Assembly (NCBI GenBank): GCA_000634415.1
Contig: JFNH01000167.1
Coordinates: 1-61,657, forward strand
Reading direction: 5' to 3'
Length of the DNA stretch: 61,657 bases
DNA from: Prochlorococcus sp. scB245a_519A13
GTDB lineage: Bacteria; Cyanobacteriota; Cyanobacteriia; PCC-6307; Cyanobiaceae
Numbering within the stretch: the first letter of the stretch is position 1; the number at the start of each line of letters is the position of its first letter. A model generated the notes under the pieces. It did no database searches and was not told the DNA's origin. It saw nothing but the letters and a program-made list of their open reading frames with translations. This document shows, piece by piece, positions 9,597 through 19,089 of the stretch. The position numbers and the translations under genes are program-made.

Positions 9597-9616
9597 CTTT
9601 AAACATCTTTAAACAC
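9597..9616 (-). repeat. Tandem 10-bp repeat in the psaI leader
   Basis: Two adjacent copies of a decamer (GTGTTTAAAG then ATGTTTAAAG on the minus strand) end 4 nt before the psaI start codon, in the ribosome-binding region. There is no Shine-Dalgarno sequence. A TATAAAT box lies further upstream at about 9627-9633 (minus strand) and could be the -10 element. Confidence 0.55.
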
Positions 9617-9684
9617 TTTAGTATTTATAATCGAAATAATGTTAATTTTATTACTGGATGATATAAAAATTATTAACTTTTTAC

Positions 9685-10077
9685 ATGTTAAATTTTTTCG
9701 CAATTTTACTTATTATTTTTATAGGAATATTACTTCTAGTTTTTAAAAAAAGAAGCCTTAAAAAGTTAATAAATCAAAGCAATTTAAATTCTATTAAATT
9801 AAAGAAAAATAAAAAAAGTAATAATAAATTTCTATTTAAAAAAAATAGTTATTTATACAATCACGAAGAAACAAAGTACTCAGTATTTTATAAAAATTCT
9901 CAAAGAAATAAAATGATTAGTCTTTTTCAGGGTGATACAGAAAATAAATTAAAGGCATTAAAAATTGCGGAAGAATTGGCTGATAAATCAACATTACCAA
10001 TTTTACGAAAAGGCTTAAAAGATATTTCTCCTGAAGTCGTTGAAATTTCGGCTTTATTAATAGGACAGTTCAAGTAA
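9685..10077 (+). CDS. Small membrane-anchored protein with HEAT-like C-terminus
   Basis: A 130-aa protein I cannot name. Residues 2-20 form one hydrophobic span, followed by a very basic Lys/Asn-rich linker (about 22-55). The C-terminal 50 residues (ENKLKALKIAEELADKSTLPILRKGLKD) resemble a single HEAT or Armadillo-type helical repeat. It is probably anchored in a membrane with the basic part in the cytoplasm. It is divergent from psaI and converges on the glycosyltransferase gene with 4 nt between stops. No function is assigned. Confidence 0.7.
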   Translation: MLNFFAILLIIFIGILLLVFKKRSLKKLINQSNLNSIKLKKNKKSNNKFLFKKNSYLYNHEETKYSVFYKNSQRNKMISLFQGDTENKLKALKIAEELADKSTLPILRKGLKDISPEVVEISALLIGQFK

Positions 10078-10081
10078 ACAA

Positions 10082-11044
10082 TCAATTTTGCTTAGCACTG
10101 TTTATTGATCTAATTCTGTAAATTGGACGACTTTGACTTTCATGATATGTCCTAATTAAAAGTTCACTCAATAATCCAAAGCTAAATAATTGAACACCAG
10201 CAATTCCTAAGATTAATGCAAACATTAGCAACGGGCGATTTCCAATATCCTCACCCATTATTTTTAAAACTATCAAATAAGAACTTATCGCAAGGCTAAA
10301 GAAAATACTTATAATGCCAACAAAGCCAAATCCATACATCGGTCTTGTTAAAAATTTAGTCATAAACCAAACAGTTAGTAAATCCATTAAAACTCTAAAA
10401 GTTCTATCAATTCCATATTTACTAGATCCATATTGCCTGCTCCTATGATTTACTTTAATTTCTTTGATTCTTGCACCTTCAATTTTTGCTAATACGGGCA
10501 AAAACCTGTGAAGTTCCCCATATAACTTTATATCTTCTATTATTTCTTTCTTAAATGCTTTTAATGAGCAACCATAGTCATGCAACTTCAAACCTGTTAC
10601 GTGAGCTATTAACTTATTCGCAATTTTTGATGGTATCTTTCTATTAATTAATTTATCTTTTCTATCAAACCTCCAACCACAAACCAAATCATAACCATTA
10701 TTAATTTCTGAAATTAATAAAGGAATATCATTTGGATCATTCTGTAAATCACCATCCAAAGTAATAACAATATCGCCCTTAGAATTATCAAAGCCAGCTG
10801 ACATTGCTGCAGTTTGACCATAATTTTTGCGAAGAGAAATTACTGACAATTCTTTAATTTTGAGAGTTAGTTGCTTTAATACTTGATGAGTATTATCTTT
10901 AGAACCATCATTTACAACAATCAATTCAAAATTAAATTTATGAGAAGACATTACATTTATAACTTCATCCAATAAAAGACCAATACTCTCGCTTTCATTG
11001 AAAACTGGGATGATAATAGAAATTAATTGTTTTATATCTGACAT
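10082..11044 (-). CDS. Family 2 glycosyltransferase, polyprenyl-phosphate type
   Basis: A 320-aa GT-A enzyme of the dolichol-phosphate-mannose synthase/GtrB class, which moves a sugar from a nucleotide donor to a lipid phosphate carrier. Visible are the N-terminal SIIIPVFNE, the VVNDGSKD donor site, the DxD-like LDGDLQ, and RKNYGQTAA. Two C-terminal membrane spans (about 230-260 and 270-295) are typical of GtrB-like proteins. The likely role is cell-envelope glycan or lipid A decoration; the sugar is unknown. It lies downstream of psaB but is separated from it by a terminator. Confidence 0.88.
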   Translation of the reverse strand: MSDIKQLISIIIPVFNESESIGLLLDEVINVMSSHKFNFELIVVNDGSKDNTHQVLKQLTLKIKELSVISLRKNYGQTAAMSAGFDNSKGDIVITLDGDLQNDPNDIPLLISEINNGYDLVCGWRFDRKDKLINRKIPSKIANKLIAHVTGLKLHDYGCSLKAFKKEIIEDIKLYGELHRFLPVLAKIEGARIKEIKVNHRSRQYGSSKYGIDRTFRVLMDLLTVWFMTKFLTRPMYGFGFVGIISIFFSLAISSYLIVLKIMGEDIGNRPLLMFALILGIAGVQLFSFGLLSELLIRTYHESQSRPIYRIRSINSAKQN

Positions 11045-11100
11045 TTATATTTAATAATAATTACACAATTTTAACTTAATTTAGAACTTTGAAATTAAAC

Positions 11101-11129
11101 AAAAAAAATCACCACGTTTGTGGTGATTT
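11101..11129 (-). terminator. Rho-independent terminator of psaA-psaB
   Basis: A perfect 10-bp inverted repeat (aaatcaccac / gtggtgattt) with a 4-nt loop at 11106-11129. On the minus strand it is followed by a run of T residues. It begins about 20 nt past the psaB stop. This is the only textbook intrinsic terminator I found in the window. Confidence 0.85.
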
Positions 11130-11147
11130 AAATTATTTAAGAGAAAT

Positions 11148-13376
11148 TTAACCAAACTTACCTGAAGTAGAAGCGATAACAAATGCCCCAAATGTAAGTA
11201 TGTTTCCAATAGTAAAATGTGCTAATCCAACTAATCGAGCTTGAACAATTGAAAGTGCAACTGGCTTATCTCTCCAGCCAACAAGGTTAGCAATTGGAGT
11301 ACGTTGATGAGCCCAAACTAATGTTTCAATTAACTCTTGCCAGTAACCACGCCATGATATTAAGAACATGAAGCCAGTAGCCCAAACTAAGTGACCGAAT
11401 AGGAACATCCAAGCCCAAGGAGATAGAGAATTTACTCCAAATGGATTATATCCATTAATAAGTTGAGCAGAGTTTAACCAGAGATAATCTCTAAACCAAC
11501 CCATCAGATAAGTTCCTGATTCGTTAAATTGTGCTACGTTACCCTGCCAAATCGCTAGGTGTTTCCAATGCCAGTAGAAAGTTACCCATGCTAGTAAATT
11601 TAATGCCCAGAACATAGCTAAATACATAGCGTCCCATGATGAACTATCACAAGTACCTCCACGTCCTGGTCCATCGCAAGGGAAAGCGTAACCTAAATCT
11701 TTCTTATCGGGAATTAATTTTGTTCCTCTAGCATCAAGTGCACCTTTGATAAGGATTAATGCAGTTGTATGAAGACCTAAAGCGATAGCATGGTGAACTA
11801 AGAAATCTGCTGGGCCGATAGGTAAGAAAGCACTTAATGCATCTTGTCTATTGATAAGATCCATCCAGTAATGATTACCTGGTAATGAATTAGCTGCGAG
11901 AGTTGCTGAACTTGTAGGATCAGATAATAGAGCATTAAAGCCATACATCATCTTACCTTGAGAAGCTTGAACAAATTGAGCAAATACTGGCTCAATTAGA
12001 ATTTGCTTTTCAGGATTACCAAAAGCTACAACAACATCGTTATGAACATAAATTCCAAGAGTATGGAATCCAAGCAACATTGTTACCCAACTAAGGTGAC
12101 TTATCAAAGCTTCCTTTGTTCCAAGAACTCTTGCTAATACATTGTCTTTATTTAATTCCGGATCATAATCTCTTACAAAGAAAATAGCACCATGTGCAAA
12201 TGCGCCAACCATCAAGAACATTGCTATGTACTGATGATGACTATATAAAGCAGATTGTGTAGTGTAGTCCCTAGCAATAAAAGCATAAGAAGGAAGGGCA
12301 CCCATGTGTTGCGCTACAAGAGAAGTTGCTACACCAAGTGATGCTAAAGCTAGTCCAAGTTGGAAATGTAATGAATTATTTACAGTTTCATATATTCCAT
12401 CATGATTAATTCCGAAACTACCTTTATGAGGATCATTAGGATGTCTTGTATTATGAGCTTCTGTAATTTCTTTGAGGCTATGACCAATACCGAAGGTATT
12501 TCTATACATATGACCAGCAATTACAAAAACTGTTCCTATCGCAATATGGTGATGCGCAATATCAGTAAGCCATAATGCTTCACTTTGAGGATGAAGACCG
12601 CCTAAGAAAGTAAAGATTGCTGTTCCTGCTCCCTCTGCTGTGCCAAAAACTTGATCTAGAGAATCAGGATTTTGGGCATATGCTCCCCAGTTTAAAGTAA
12701 AGAAAGGAGCTAATCCTGCAGGGTGTGGAAGGACTGTTAACCAGTTATCCCAACCTACATGCTGTCCTCTTGATTCAGGTATAGCAACATGAACTAAATG
12801 ACCTGTCCAAGCGATACTACTAAAACCAAATAATACAGCTAGATGATGATTTAATCTTGACTCTGCATTTTTAAACCATGCTAAAGAAGGTCTGAATTTT
12901 GGCTGTAAGTGTAACCAACCAGCAAATAAAGTCCAACAAGCCAAAATACTCATAAAAATTGAAGCTTGGAAGAGTTGCTCATTAGTTCTCATTCCAATTG
13001 TGTACCACCAATGGTAGAGACCTGAGTAAGCTATATTTACTGGACCGCTAGCACCAGCTTGTGTCATTGCTTCTGTGATACCAGATCCAAAATGTGGATC
13101 CCAAATAGCATGAGCTATAGGACGAACGTGAGTTGGATCAAGTACAAATTGCTCGAAGTTTCCTTGCCAAGCAATATGAAATAAGTTACCAGCTACCCAG
13201 AGGGCGATTATTGCTAGATGACCAAAATGTGTAGAGAAAAGCTTCTGATAGAGCTTTTCCTCGGTCATACCATCATGACTTTCAAAGTCGTGAGCGGTAG
13301 CTATTCCGTACCATATTCGTCGGGTTGTAGGGTCCTGAGCTAGACCCTGGTTAAATGATGGAAATTTTGTTGCCAT
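11148..13376 (-). CDS. psaB: Photosystem I P700 apoprotein A2
   Basis: PsaB, one half of the PSI core heterodimer that binds P700, A0, A1 and, with PsaA, the FX cluster. The 742-aa length is normal. The FX loop [16 protein letters not shown] carries both cysteine ligands, and the many membrane His residues (for example HHHIAIG) bind chlorophyll. It starts 27 nt after psaA on the same strand and ends at a strong terminator, so it is a two-gene operon. Confidence 0.98.
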   Translation of the reverse strand: MATKFPSFNQGLAQDPTTRRIWYGIATAHDFESHDGMTEEKLYQKLFSTHFGHLAIIALWVAGNLFHIAWQGNFEQFVLDPTHVRPIAHAIWDPHFGSGITEAMTQAGASGPVNIAYSGLYHWWYTIGMRTNEQLFQASIFMSILACWTLFAGWLHLQPKFRPSLAWFKNAESRLNHHLAVLFGFSSIAWTGHLVHVAIPESRGQHVGWDNWLTVLPHPAGLAPFFTLNWGAYAQNPDSLDQVFGTAEGAGTAIFTFLGGLHPQSEALWLTDIAHHHIAIGTVFVIAGHMYRNTFGIGHSLKEITEAHNTRHPNDPHKGSFGINHDGIYETVNNSLHFQLGLALASLGVATSLVAQHMGALPSYAFIARDYTTQSALYSHHQYIAMFLMVGAFAHGAIFFVRDYDPELNKDNVLARVLGTKEALISHLSWVTMLLGFHTLGIYVHNDVVVAFGNPEKQILIEPVFAQFVQASQGKMMYGFNALLSDPTSSATLAANSLPGNHYWMDLINRQDALSAFLPIGPADFLVHHAIALGLHTTALILIKGALDARGTKLIPDKKDLGYAFPCDGPGRGGTCDSSSWDAMYLAMFWALNLLAWVTFYWHWKHLAIWQGNVAQFNESGTYLMGWFRDYLWLNSAQLINGYNPFGVNSLSPWAWMFLFGHLVWATGFMFLISWRGYWQELIETLVWAHQRTPIANLVGWRDKPVALSIVQARLVGLAHFTIGNILTFGAFVIASTSGKFG

Positions 13377-13403
13377 TGAATTAAAAAGGTGAAGTTCAGG
13401 TAA

Positions 13404-15707
13404 TTAGCCCAAGCCGAAAAGGCGAGCATGGAAGAAAGCCCATGTGGTAGCAATACCACCGACTAAGAAGTGTGTTACTCCTACTGCTCTACCCTGAGTG
13501 ATAGATAAAGCTCTTGGTTGAATAGTTGGAGCAACTTTAAGTTTATTATGTGCCCAAACAATTGATTCGAATAATTCTTGCCAATATCCTCTTCCACTAA
13601 AGAGGAACATTAAGCTAAATGCCCATATGAAGTGAGCTCCTAAGAACATCAAACCATACATGCTTATGGATTGACCATAACTTGTTAATACTTGAGAAGC
13701 TTGTGCCCAAAGGAAATCTCTTAACCAACCATTAATAGTAATGGAGCTTTGTGCGAAATTACCACCAGTAAGTCCCCAAACATCACTCTGCATTTTCCAA
13801 GAGAAGTGGAAAATAACAATTGATAAACAGTTATACATCCAGAAAAGTGCCAAGAATACGTGATCCCATGAAGAAACTTGACATGTACCACCTCTTCCAG
13901 GTCCATCACAAGGGAATCTAAATCCTAAAGAAGCTTTGTCAGGGATCAACCTTGAACTTCTTGCATAAAGTACTCCTTTGAGAAGTATCAAAACAGTTAC
14001 GTGGATTTGGAAAGCATGAATATGATGAATCATTAAATCAGCTGTCCCTAATTGAATTGGAGCTATAGCAACCTTTCCACCAACTTCTACTAAACTTCCA
14101 TTAAAAACTTCACTTAAAGCTTTGTGAGGTAATGCTTCTGCAGTACCTGCTAAAAGAGAAGTTCCAACAGCAGATGCTTGAATACTTTGTACCCATTGAG
14201 CAAAAATTGGCTGAAGTTGGATTGCAGAATCACTAAACATATCTTGAGGTCTTCCCAAAGCTCTCATAGTATCGTTGTGAATATAGAGTCCAAAACTATG
14301 GAATCCTAACCACATACATACCCAATTTAAGTGACTGATTAAGGCATCTCTTGCTTTGAGAATTCTGTCTAATACATTATCAATATGTTTTGCTGGATCA
14401 TAATCTCTAACCATTGCAATTCCAGCATGTGCACCTGCACCTACAATGAATAGTCCACCTATCCACATATGATGGGTAAACAATCCAAGAACTGTCATGT
14501 AGTCAGTAGCTATATATGGATATGGAGGCATCGCATACATGTGATGAGATACAAGTATGCTTATTGATCCAAGCATTGCTAGGTTTACCGCGAGCTGGGC
14601 ATGCCTACTTTCTGCCATGAACTCAAAAAGACCTTGATGACCTTTAGGAGCAGGAAATAAAATTGGGTCACCTTGCTGTGAATCTAATATTTCTTTCATA
14701 CTATGACCAATACCGTAATTGGTTCTATACATATGACCACCAATTATTGCTATTACACCAAAAGCTAAATGATGATGTGAAACATCAGTCATCCATAAAC
14801 TTCCTGTTACAGGATTAAGTCCACCTTTGAAGGTAAGGAAGTCTGAGAAAGCTAACCAATTTAAACTAAAGAAATTACCTGTACCACTTGCTAATCCTGG
14901 AAATATCTGACCGATAATTTGTGGATCACAGAGTTGATGCGGCATAGGCATATCTGCAATGGTTGCTATTTCTTTACCGTTAATGACTAAAGGAGAACCT
15001 GCATCAATTGCATCTAAGAGAGCTGCAGTAGGAGCTCCGATATGAATACAATGACCAGCCCATGCTAAAGATCCTAGTCCTACTAAACCAGCTATATGGT
15101 GATTAAGCATAGACTCGATATCTTGAAACCACTCCATTTTTGGAGCTGCTTTGTGATAATGAAAAATTCCAGCATGAAGCATAAGTGCAGCCATTACTAC
15201 AGCACCTATTGCTAAAGCCATCAATTCACTCTCATTAGTAATTCCCCATGCTCGCCACATGTGGAATATTCCGGAACTGATTTGAATACCGTTGTAGTTA
15301 GCACCAAGATCAGCGTTAAGCATTTCTTGACCAACAATTGCCCATACTTGCTGAGCACCGGGTTTGACATGGGTTGGATCAGCCAACCAGCCTGAATAAT
15401 TAGAAAATCTTGCTCCATGGAAAAATGCAGCACTCATCCATATAAAAATGACTGCAAGATGTCCAAAATGAGCTGAAAAGATTTTTCTTGTTGCTTCTTC
15501 AGCATCGCCTGTGTGCACATCAAAATCATGTGCATCAGCATGCAAATTCCAGATCCAAGTTGTAGTTTTTGGACCCTTAGATAATTTACTTGACCAGAAA
15601 CCTGGCTTATCTAATTTGGCAAAATCAATAGGTCTTGGATCGGCCTTAACGGGATCCTCCAAAACTTTTTTGTTTTTTTCTCCACTTTCTGGTGGGCTGA
15701 TGGTCAT
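13404..15707 (-). CDS. psaA: Photosystem I P700 apoprotein A1
   Basis: PsaA, the partner of PsaB in the PSI reaction centre. It is 767 aa with the FX-binding loop [16 protein letters not shown] and histidine-rich transmembrane helices. The Pro/Lys-rich N-terminal 30 residues are stromal. The ATG at 15707 is preceded by a long AT-rich leader with two inverted repeats (15738-15749 and 15753-15781). It is transcribed away from cobJ. Confidence 0.98.
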   Translation of the reverse strand: MTISPPESGEKNKKVLEDPVKADPRPIDFAKLDKPGFWSSKLSKGPKTTTWIWNLHADAHDFDVHTGDAEEATRKIFSAHFGHLAVIFIWMSAAFFHGARFSNYSGWLADPTHVKPGAQQVWAIVGQEMLNADLGANYNGIQISSGIFHMWRAWGITNESELMALAIGAVVMAALMLHAGIFHYHKAAPKMEWFQDIESMLNHHIAGLVGLGSLAWAGHCIHIGAPTAALLDAIDAGSPLVINGKEIATIADMPMPHQLCDPQIIGQIFPGLASGTGNFFSLNWLAFSDFLTFKGGLNPVTGSLWMTDVSHHHLAFGVIAIIGGHMYRTNYGIGHSMKEILDSQQGDPILFPAPKGHQGLFEFMAESRHAQLAVNLAMLGSISILVSHHMYAMPPYPYIATDYMTVLGLFTHHMWIGGLFIVGAGAHAGIAMVRDYDPAKHIDNVLDRILKARDALISHLNWVCMWLGFHSFGLYIHNDTMRALGRPQDMFSDSAIQLQPIFAQWVQSIQASAVGTSLLAGTAEALPHKALSEVFNGSLVEVGGKVAIAPIQLGTADLMIHHIHAFQIHVTVLILLKGVLYARSSRLIPDKASLGFRFPCDGPGRGGTCQVSSWDHVFLALFWMYNCLSIVIFHFSWKMQSDVWGLTGGNFAQSSITINGWLRDFLWAQASQVLTSYGQSISMYGLMFLGAHFIWAFSLMFLFSGRGYWQELFESIVWAHNKLKVAPTIQPRALSITQGRAVGVTHFLVGGIATTWAFFHARLFGLG

Positions 15708-16041
15708 CTAGCACCTCGAAAATAATTGACATTAAAGCCGATTGATCGGATCTTGAACTTATTGCTAATGATAATGTTCAAGAAAACGAATCCTTCGAAA
15801 CTTTAAATATTCGTTTCAAAAATAATAAGGCAAAGATTCTTTCGTTATGCATTAACGTAACAAATGTTCTAATGATTGTTACTATATGAATATTTTGTTA
15901 AATTCCAGTCCACGACTAAATTATGAGTATTTTTACTCAATTTTTATATAAATTTCTTAAATTTTTTTTTATATTTCAAAGAAAATTTTTTAAATCCAGC
16001 GACAGGATATAATTTCAACATAACTATCAAAAGTTTCTGAT
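15708..16041. promoter_or_regulatory. psaA / cobJ divergent intergenic region
   Basis: About 330 nt with no gene, holding the promoters of psaA (minus) and cobJ (plus). Features seen: the palindrome CCGAT-TG-ATCGG at 15738-15749; a longer stem TTGAAC-TTAT / ATAA-GTTCAA with one bulged T at 15753-15781 in the psaA leader; and an inverted repeat GTAACAA / TTGTTAC with a 12-bp spacer at 15857-15882. The last resembles two opposed half-sites of the TTAC-rich type bound by the light regulator RpaB. It does not match the direct-repeat HLR1 consensus, so the assignment is weak. Confidence 0.45.
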
Positions 16042-17844
16042 TTGAAAGGAATTGCTATAGGTCTATCTAATAATTCAAAAGAAATTCTAAAAAGGCTTAA
16101 AAAAAACGAATTTGTCAAAGATATATATATTGCAAGTTCTTCAAAAGAGGATGGAAAGGAAAATCAACTTATTCAAGTACAAAAACCTAAAAAAATCTTA
16201 CTAAAAAAATGGCAGGAAATAGATTTAATAATTTTTATAGGCTCAATTGCTGCATCAATACGCATAATAAATTCATTTTTAACCTCTAAAGATCAAGATC
16301 CAGGAGTAATAGTTATAGATAACAAATGTTCCAAGATAGTTCCTTTAATTGGCTTACATCAGTCAAATACACAAAATATTGCATTTCAAATTGCTAGTTT
16401 ACTTGGTGGCGAAATAATAGAAACTAATAATTCCAATGATAAAAGATTCTTAAATCTTGATGCATTTGGGAATCAATGGGGTTGGAAAAAATCTGGCAAC
16501 ATAAAGGATTGGTCTAAACTAGTAATTAAACAAGCTAAGAACGAAGAAATATTTTGCAAACAATTATCTGGTAATAGATTATGGAAAAATTCAGAATCTG
16601 GGGAGATTATTAATCAAATTAATGAAAAAGAAATTGAAAAACCAAATTCAATATTTCATGTGAGTATATTCGAAAATCATGAAACCACTTGGCACCCGCC
16701 CGTATTATGGATTGGCATTGGATGTGAAAGAAATACAAGCAAAGAATTAATAGCAAATTCTTTAAATAATTTATTGGAATCGAGAAATTTATCCAAGTAT
16801 TCAATTGCGGGACTTGCAACAGTTGATATTAAAAAAGAGGAGAAAGGAATATTAGAACTTGCTGAAGAAAAAAACTTGCCTATAAAGTTTTTTAGTAAAG
16901 AGGATCTTTCAACAATAATTGTTCCAAATCCTTCAATTGTTGTAGAAAAGGAAATTGGCACCCCTTCTGTCGCGGAAGCCTCTTGCTTAATAGCCGCAGG
17001 AGAAGAATCAAAATTATTAGAAGAAAAAAGAATTTTTAAAAATCAATCTGGGGCAGTAACTATCGCTATAGCAGAATCAAAAAATCAATATAATCCAACA
17101 CATGGCGAAATACATATTATTGGAAGTGGTCCTGGTGATATCTCCTTCCTAACCAGTAATGCAAAAAAAGCACTTTCAAGATGTACTGTTTGGATCGGAT
17201 ACAAAATGTATTTAGATTTAATTAAATCCTTAAAAAGGAATGATCAGGTTTTAATTGAAAGTAAACTTACTGAAGAAAAAGAGCGATGCAGTAAAGCAAT
17301 TAAACTAGCTGAGGAAGGAATAAAAGTGGCTTTAATTTCTTCAGGTGAATCTGGATTTTATGGCATGGCAGGTTTAGTTTTAGAATTACTTCAAAAAATC
17401 AAAAAAGAATACAGACCTTACTTTGAAGTACATCCAGGTATAAGTAGTGTTCAATTAGCGGCTGCGATTAGTGGAGCACCACTCATGAATGACTTTTGTT
17501 CAGTAAGCTTAAGCGATAAATTAACTCCATGGTCTTTAATAAAAAAAAGAATTGAAGGAGCTCTTGTGGGTGACTTTGTAATAGCTTTATTTAATCCTCA
17601 ATCAATTGAAAGAAATTGGCAGCTAAAAAGTGTTATTGATATATGTTTACAAACTAGGCATGGTGATACTCCAGTTTTAATAGCTAGACAAGTAGGGAGA
17701 GAAAATCAAACCAAAAAATTTTTTACTTTAAAAACAGTTCCTTTTAAAGAGATTGATATGTTATCAATAATAATTATTGGCAATTCTCAAACCACATTAA
17801 TAGATGAAATATTTCTTACTCCAAGAGGATATTTACAAGATTAA
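16042..17844 (+). CDS. cobJ: CbiG-CobJ/CbiH fusion, precorrin-3B C17-methyltransferase
   Basis: A 600-aa two-enzyme fusion for ring contraction in corrin (vitamin B12-type) synthesis. Residues about 1-320 match CbiG, the hydrolase that opens the delta-lactone, including a C-terminal CbiG part with SIAGLATVD and GTPSVAEASCLIAAG. Residues about 355-600 are a SAM-dependent tetrapyrrole methylase with the GSGPGD motif and the HPGISSVQLAAA segment. The start is TTG; the resulting MKGIAIGL matches the beta strand that opens CbiG proteins, so the start is credible. It is divergent from psaA. Prochlorococcus makes pseudocobalamin and needs this pathway. Confidence 0.92.
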   Translation: MKGIAIGLSNNSKEILKRLKKNEFVKDIYIASSSKEDGKENQLIQVQKPKKILLKKWQEIDLIIFIGSIAASIRIINSFLTSKDQDPGVIVIDNKCSKIVPLIGLHQSNTQNIAFQIASLLGGEIIETNNSNDKRFLNLDAFGNQWGWKKSGNIKDWSKLVIKQAKNEEIFCKQLSGNRLWKNSESGEIINQINEKEIEKPNSIFHVSIFENHETTWHPPVLWIGIGCERNTSKELIANSLNNLLESRNLSKYSIAGLATVDIKKEEKGILELAEEKNLPIKFFSKEDLSTIIVPNPSIVVEKEIGTPSVAEASCLIAAGEESKLLEEKRIFKNQSGAVTIAIAESKNQYNPTHGEIHIIGSGPGDISFLTSNAKKALSRCTVWIGYKMYLDLIKSLKRNDQVLIESKLTEEKERCSKAIKLAEEGIKVALISSGESGFYGMAGLVLELLQKIKKEYRPYFEVHPGISSVQLAAAISGAPLMNDFCSVSLSDKLTPWSLIKKRIEGALVGDFVIALFNPQSIERNWQLKSVIDICLQTRHGDTPVLIARQVGRENQTKKFFTLKTVPFKEIDMLSIIIIGNSQTTLIDEIFLTPRGYLQD

Positions 17845-17933
17845 ATTTAGGTAATAAATAAATTATCCATAGAATTTATTTTGCTTTTTTTTAATAAGAA
17901 TACTAGTCTTTTAAAAAGGATTAAGAAAATACA

Positions 17934-18722
17934 TTGAAAAATATTGGTTTGATTTTATTTGATATAGATGGTGTAATACGAAGCGTAGAAAATAGTTATA
18001 GACTTTCATTAAAAAAAACAGTCTACAAATTTACCGGATGGGAGCCAAGTTATATAGATATTGATAATGCAAAAAATGAAGGGTTCTGGAATAATGACTG
18101 GGATTTAAGTTTAGAACTTATAAAAAGATGTATAAAAAAAGAGAACTTAAACCTTACAATTCCTCCAAGAGAGGAAATAGTAAAATGTTTTGAAGAGTTT
18201 TACTTTGGTGGAGATCCAAGTAAAGATAGTAAATACTGGTCTGGTTACATAACAAATGAGGAGTTATTAGTTGATAAAAAGTTTTTTGATTTAATTCAAG
18301 GTAATGGAATAATCTGGGGGTTTGTTAGTGGTGCAGAGTCTGCTTCTGCAAAATTTGTTTTAGAAAAAAGACTTGGACTAAAATCACCACCATTAATATC
18401 TATGGGAGATGCCCCTGACAAGCCTGATCCTAAAGGTTTTATTAATTTATCAAAAAAGCTTATTGGAGATAAACTTGGCGAATCAAATATTCCCATTGCA
18501 TATGTAGGAGATACTATTGCAGATGTAAATACAGTTATAAACGCCAGAAAAGAAATACCATCTCAGAAATTCATAAGCATCGGAATAGCTCCCCCTCATT
18601 TACATTTAAGTTCTCGATTAAAAGAACGTAATTCTTACGAAACAAATCTTAGAGATGCAGGCGCTGACTTGATTTTAAATTCTATTTATGACCTTAAAGA
18701 TATTAACCTTAACTTGTTTTAA
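17934..18722 (+). CDS. HAD-superfamily hydrolase (TIGR01548-like)
   Basis: A 262-aa haloacid-dehalogenase fold phosphatase. Motif I is DIDGVIRS near residue 9, with an acid-base pair of two aspartates. Motif II is FVSGAES, and motifs III/IV are represented by KPDPKGF and YVGDTIAD. The family (TIGR01548 type) is common in cyanobacteria; the substrate is not known to me. The start is TTG at the natural N-terminus of the fold. It follows cobJ by about 90 nt and is the last gene before the tRNA-Ser islet. Confidence 0.85.
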   Translation: MKNIGLILFDIDGVIRSVENSYRLSLKKTVYKFTGWEPSYIDIDNAKNEGFWNNDWDLSLELIKRCIKKENLNLTIPPREEIVKCFEEFYFGGDPSKDSKYWSGYITNEELLVDKKFFDLIQGNGIIWGFVSGAESASAKFVLEKRLGLKSPPLISMGDAPDKPDPKGFINLSKKLIGDKLGESNIPIAYVGDTIADVNTVINARKEIPSQKFISIGIAPPHLHLSSRLKERNSYETNLRDAGADLILNSIYDLKDINLNLF

Positions 18723-18755
18723 GACAAATATTAATTAAAAAATTTTTTAAATAAA

Positions 18756-18768
18756 CACGGAGAGGGAG
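18756..18768 (+). repeat. Candidate att site: 13-bp copy of tRNA-Ser 3' end
   Basis: CACGGAGAGGGAG here is identical and in direct orientation to 21046-21058, the 3' end of tRNA-Ser(GCU). With the tRNA on the minus strand its 3' end faces this copy, which is the geometry left by a tyrosine-integrase element inserted at a tRNA 3' end. A 13-bp match is short, so chance or decay is possible. Confidence 0.5.
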
Positions 18769-18784
18769 TTGTTCAGAGTGAACT

Positions 18785-18814
18785 CATATGGAAGCATATG
18801 GAACTATATGGAAG
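18785..18814 (+). repeat. Three tandem 10-bp repeats (CATATGGAAG type)
   Basis: Three consecutive units of consensus CATATGGAAG, one helical turn each, followed by a further CAT. The second unit ends in C rather than G and the third begins with T rather than C. The spacing would place each CATATG or TATATG on the same DNA face. It lies 17 bp from the candidate att copy. Confidence 0.65.
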
Positions 18815-18836
18815 CATAAAAATGAAGAGAGAAGGA

Positions 18837-18860
18837 TTTCCTACCCTAAATCCTACCCCC
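18837..18860 (+). repeat. TTTCCTACCCT motif, left pair
   Basis: One exact TTTCCTACCCT (18837-18847) followed by a degenerate copy ending TCCTACCCCC (18851-18860). The same 11-mer recurs three times on the far side of the export gene. It could be an integrase arm-binding site or other protein site (inference). Confidence 0.55.
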
Positions 18861-19048
18861 TATGTTTTTACTGAAATTTAACCTTTAATTTCAATGGTTT
18901 GGGGATGTATTTGGATAATGGAGATTCAGACCTTTCACTTTGGGACTTATATTTATGATGATTATAAAAAGGATTAACCTAGTTCAAAAATGTTCTTTGA
19001 TCAGGTTCAGCAAAATAATAAAATATTTTTGACTATATAGCTATAAGA

Positions 19049-19075
19049 CTAGAAAGCTAGTAAACTAGAAACTAG
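19049..19075 (+). repeat. Four CTAG-containing short repeats
   Basis: CTAG occurs at 19049, 19057, 19065 and 19072, in units like CTAGAAAG and CTAGTAAA with a period of 7-8 bp. It is preceded by the palindrome TATAGCTATA (about 19036-19045). The block ends 14 bp before the TTG start of the export gene, so it lies in that gene's leader. Confidence 0.5.
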
Positions 19076-19089
19076 ATAATTTCTTATTC

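Larger units (their letters stand above)
18723..19089. other. Left flank of the tRNA-Ser islet, non-coding
   Basis: About 370 nt without a gene but full of short repeats. It holds a 13-bp copy of the tRNA-Ser 3' end (18756-18768), an adjacent palindrome GTTCA-GAG-TGAAC (about 18771-18783), three 10-bp tandem repeats (18785-18814), two TCCTACCC-type motifs (18837-18860), and four CTAG-containing units (19049-19075) just before the export gene. The density of repeats is unlike any other intergenic stretch in the window. Confidence 0.6.
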
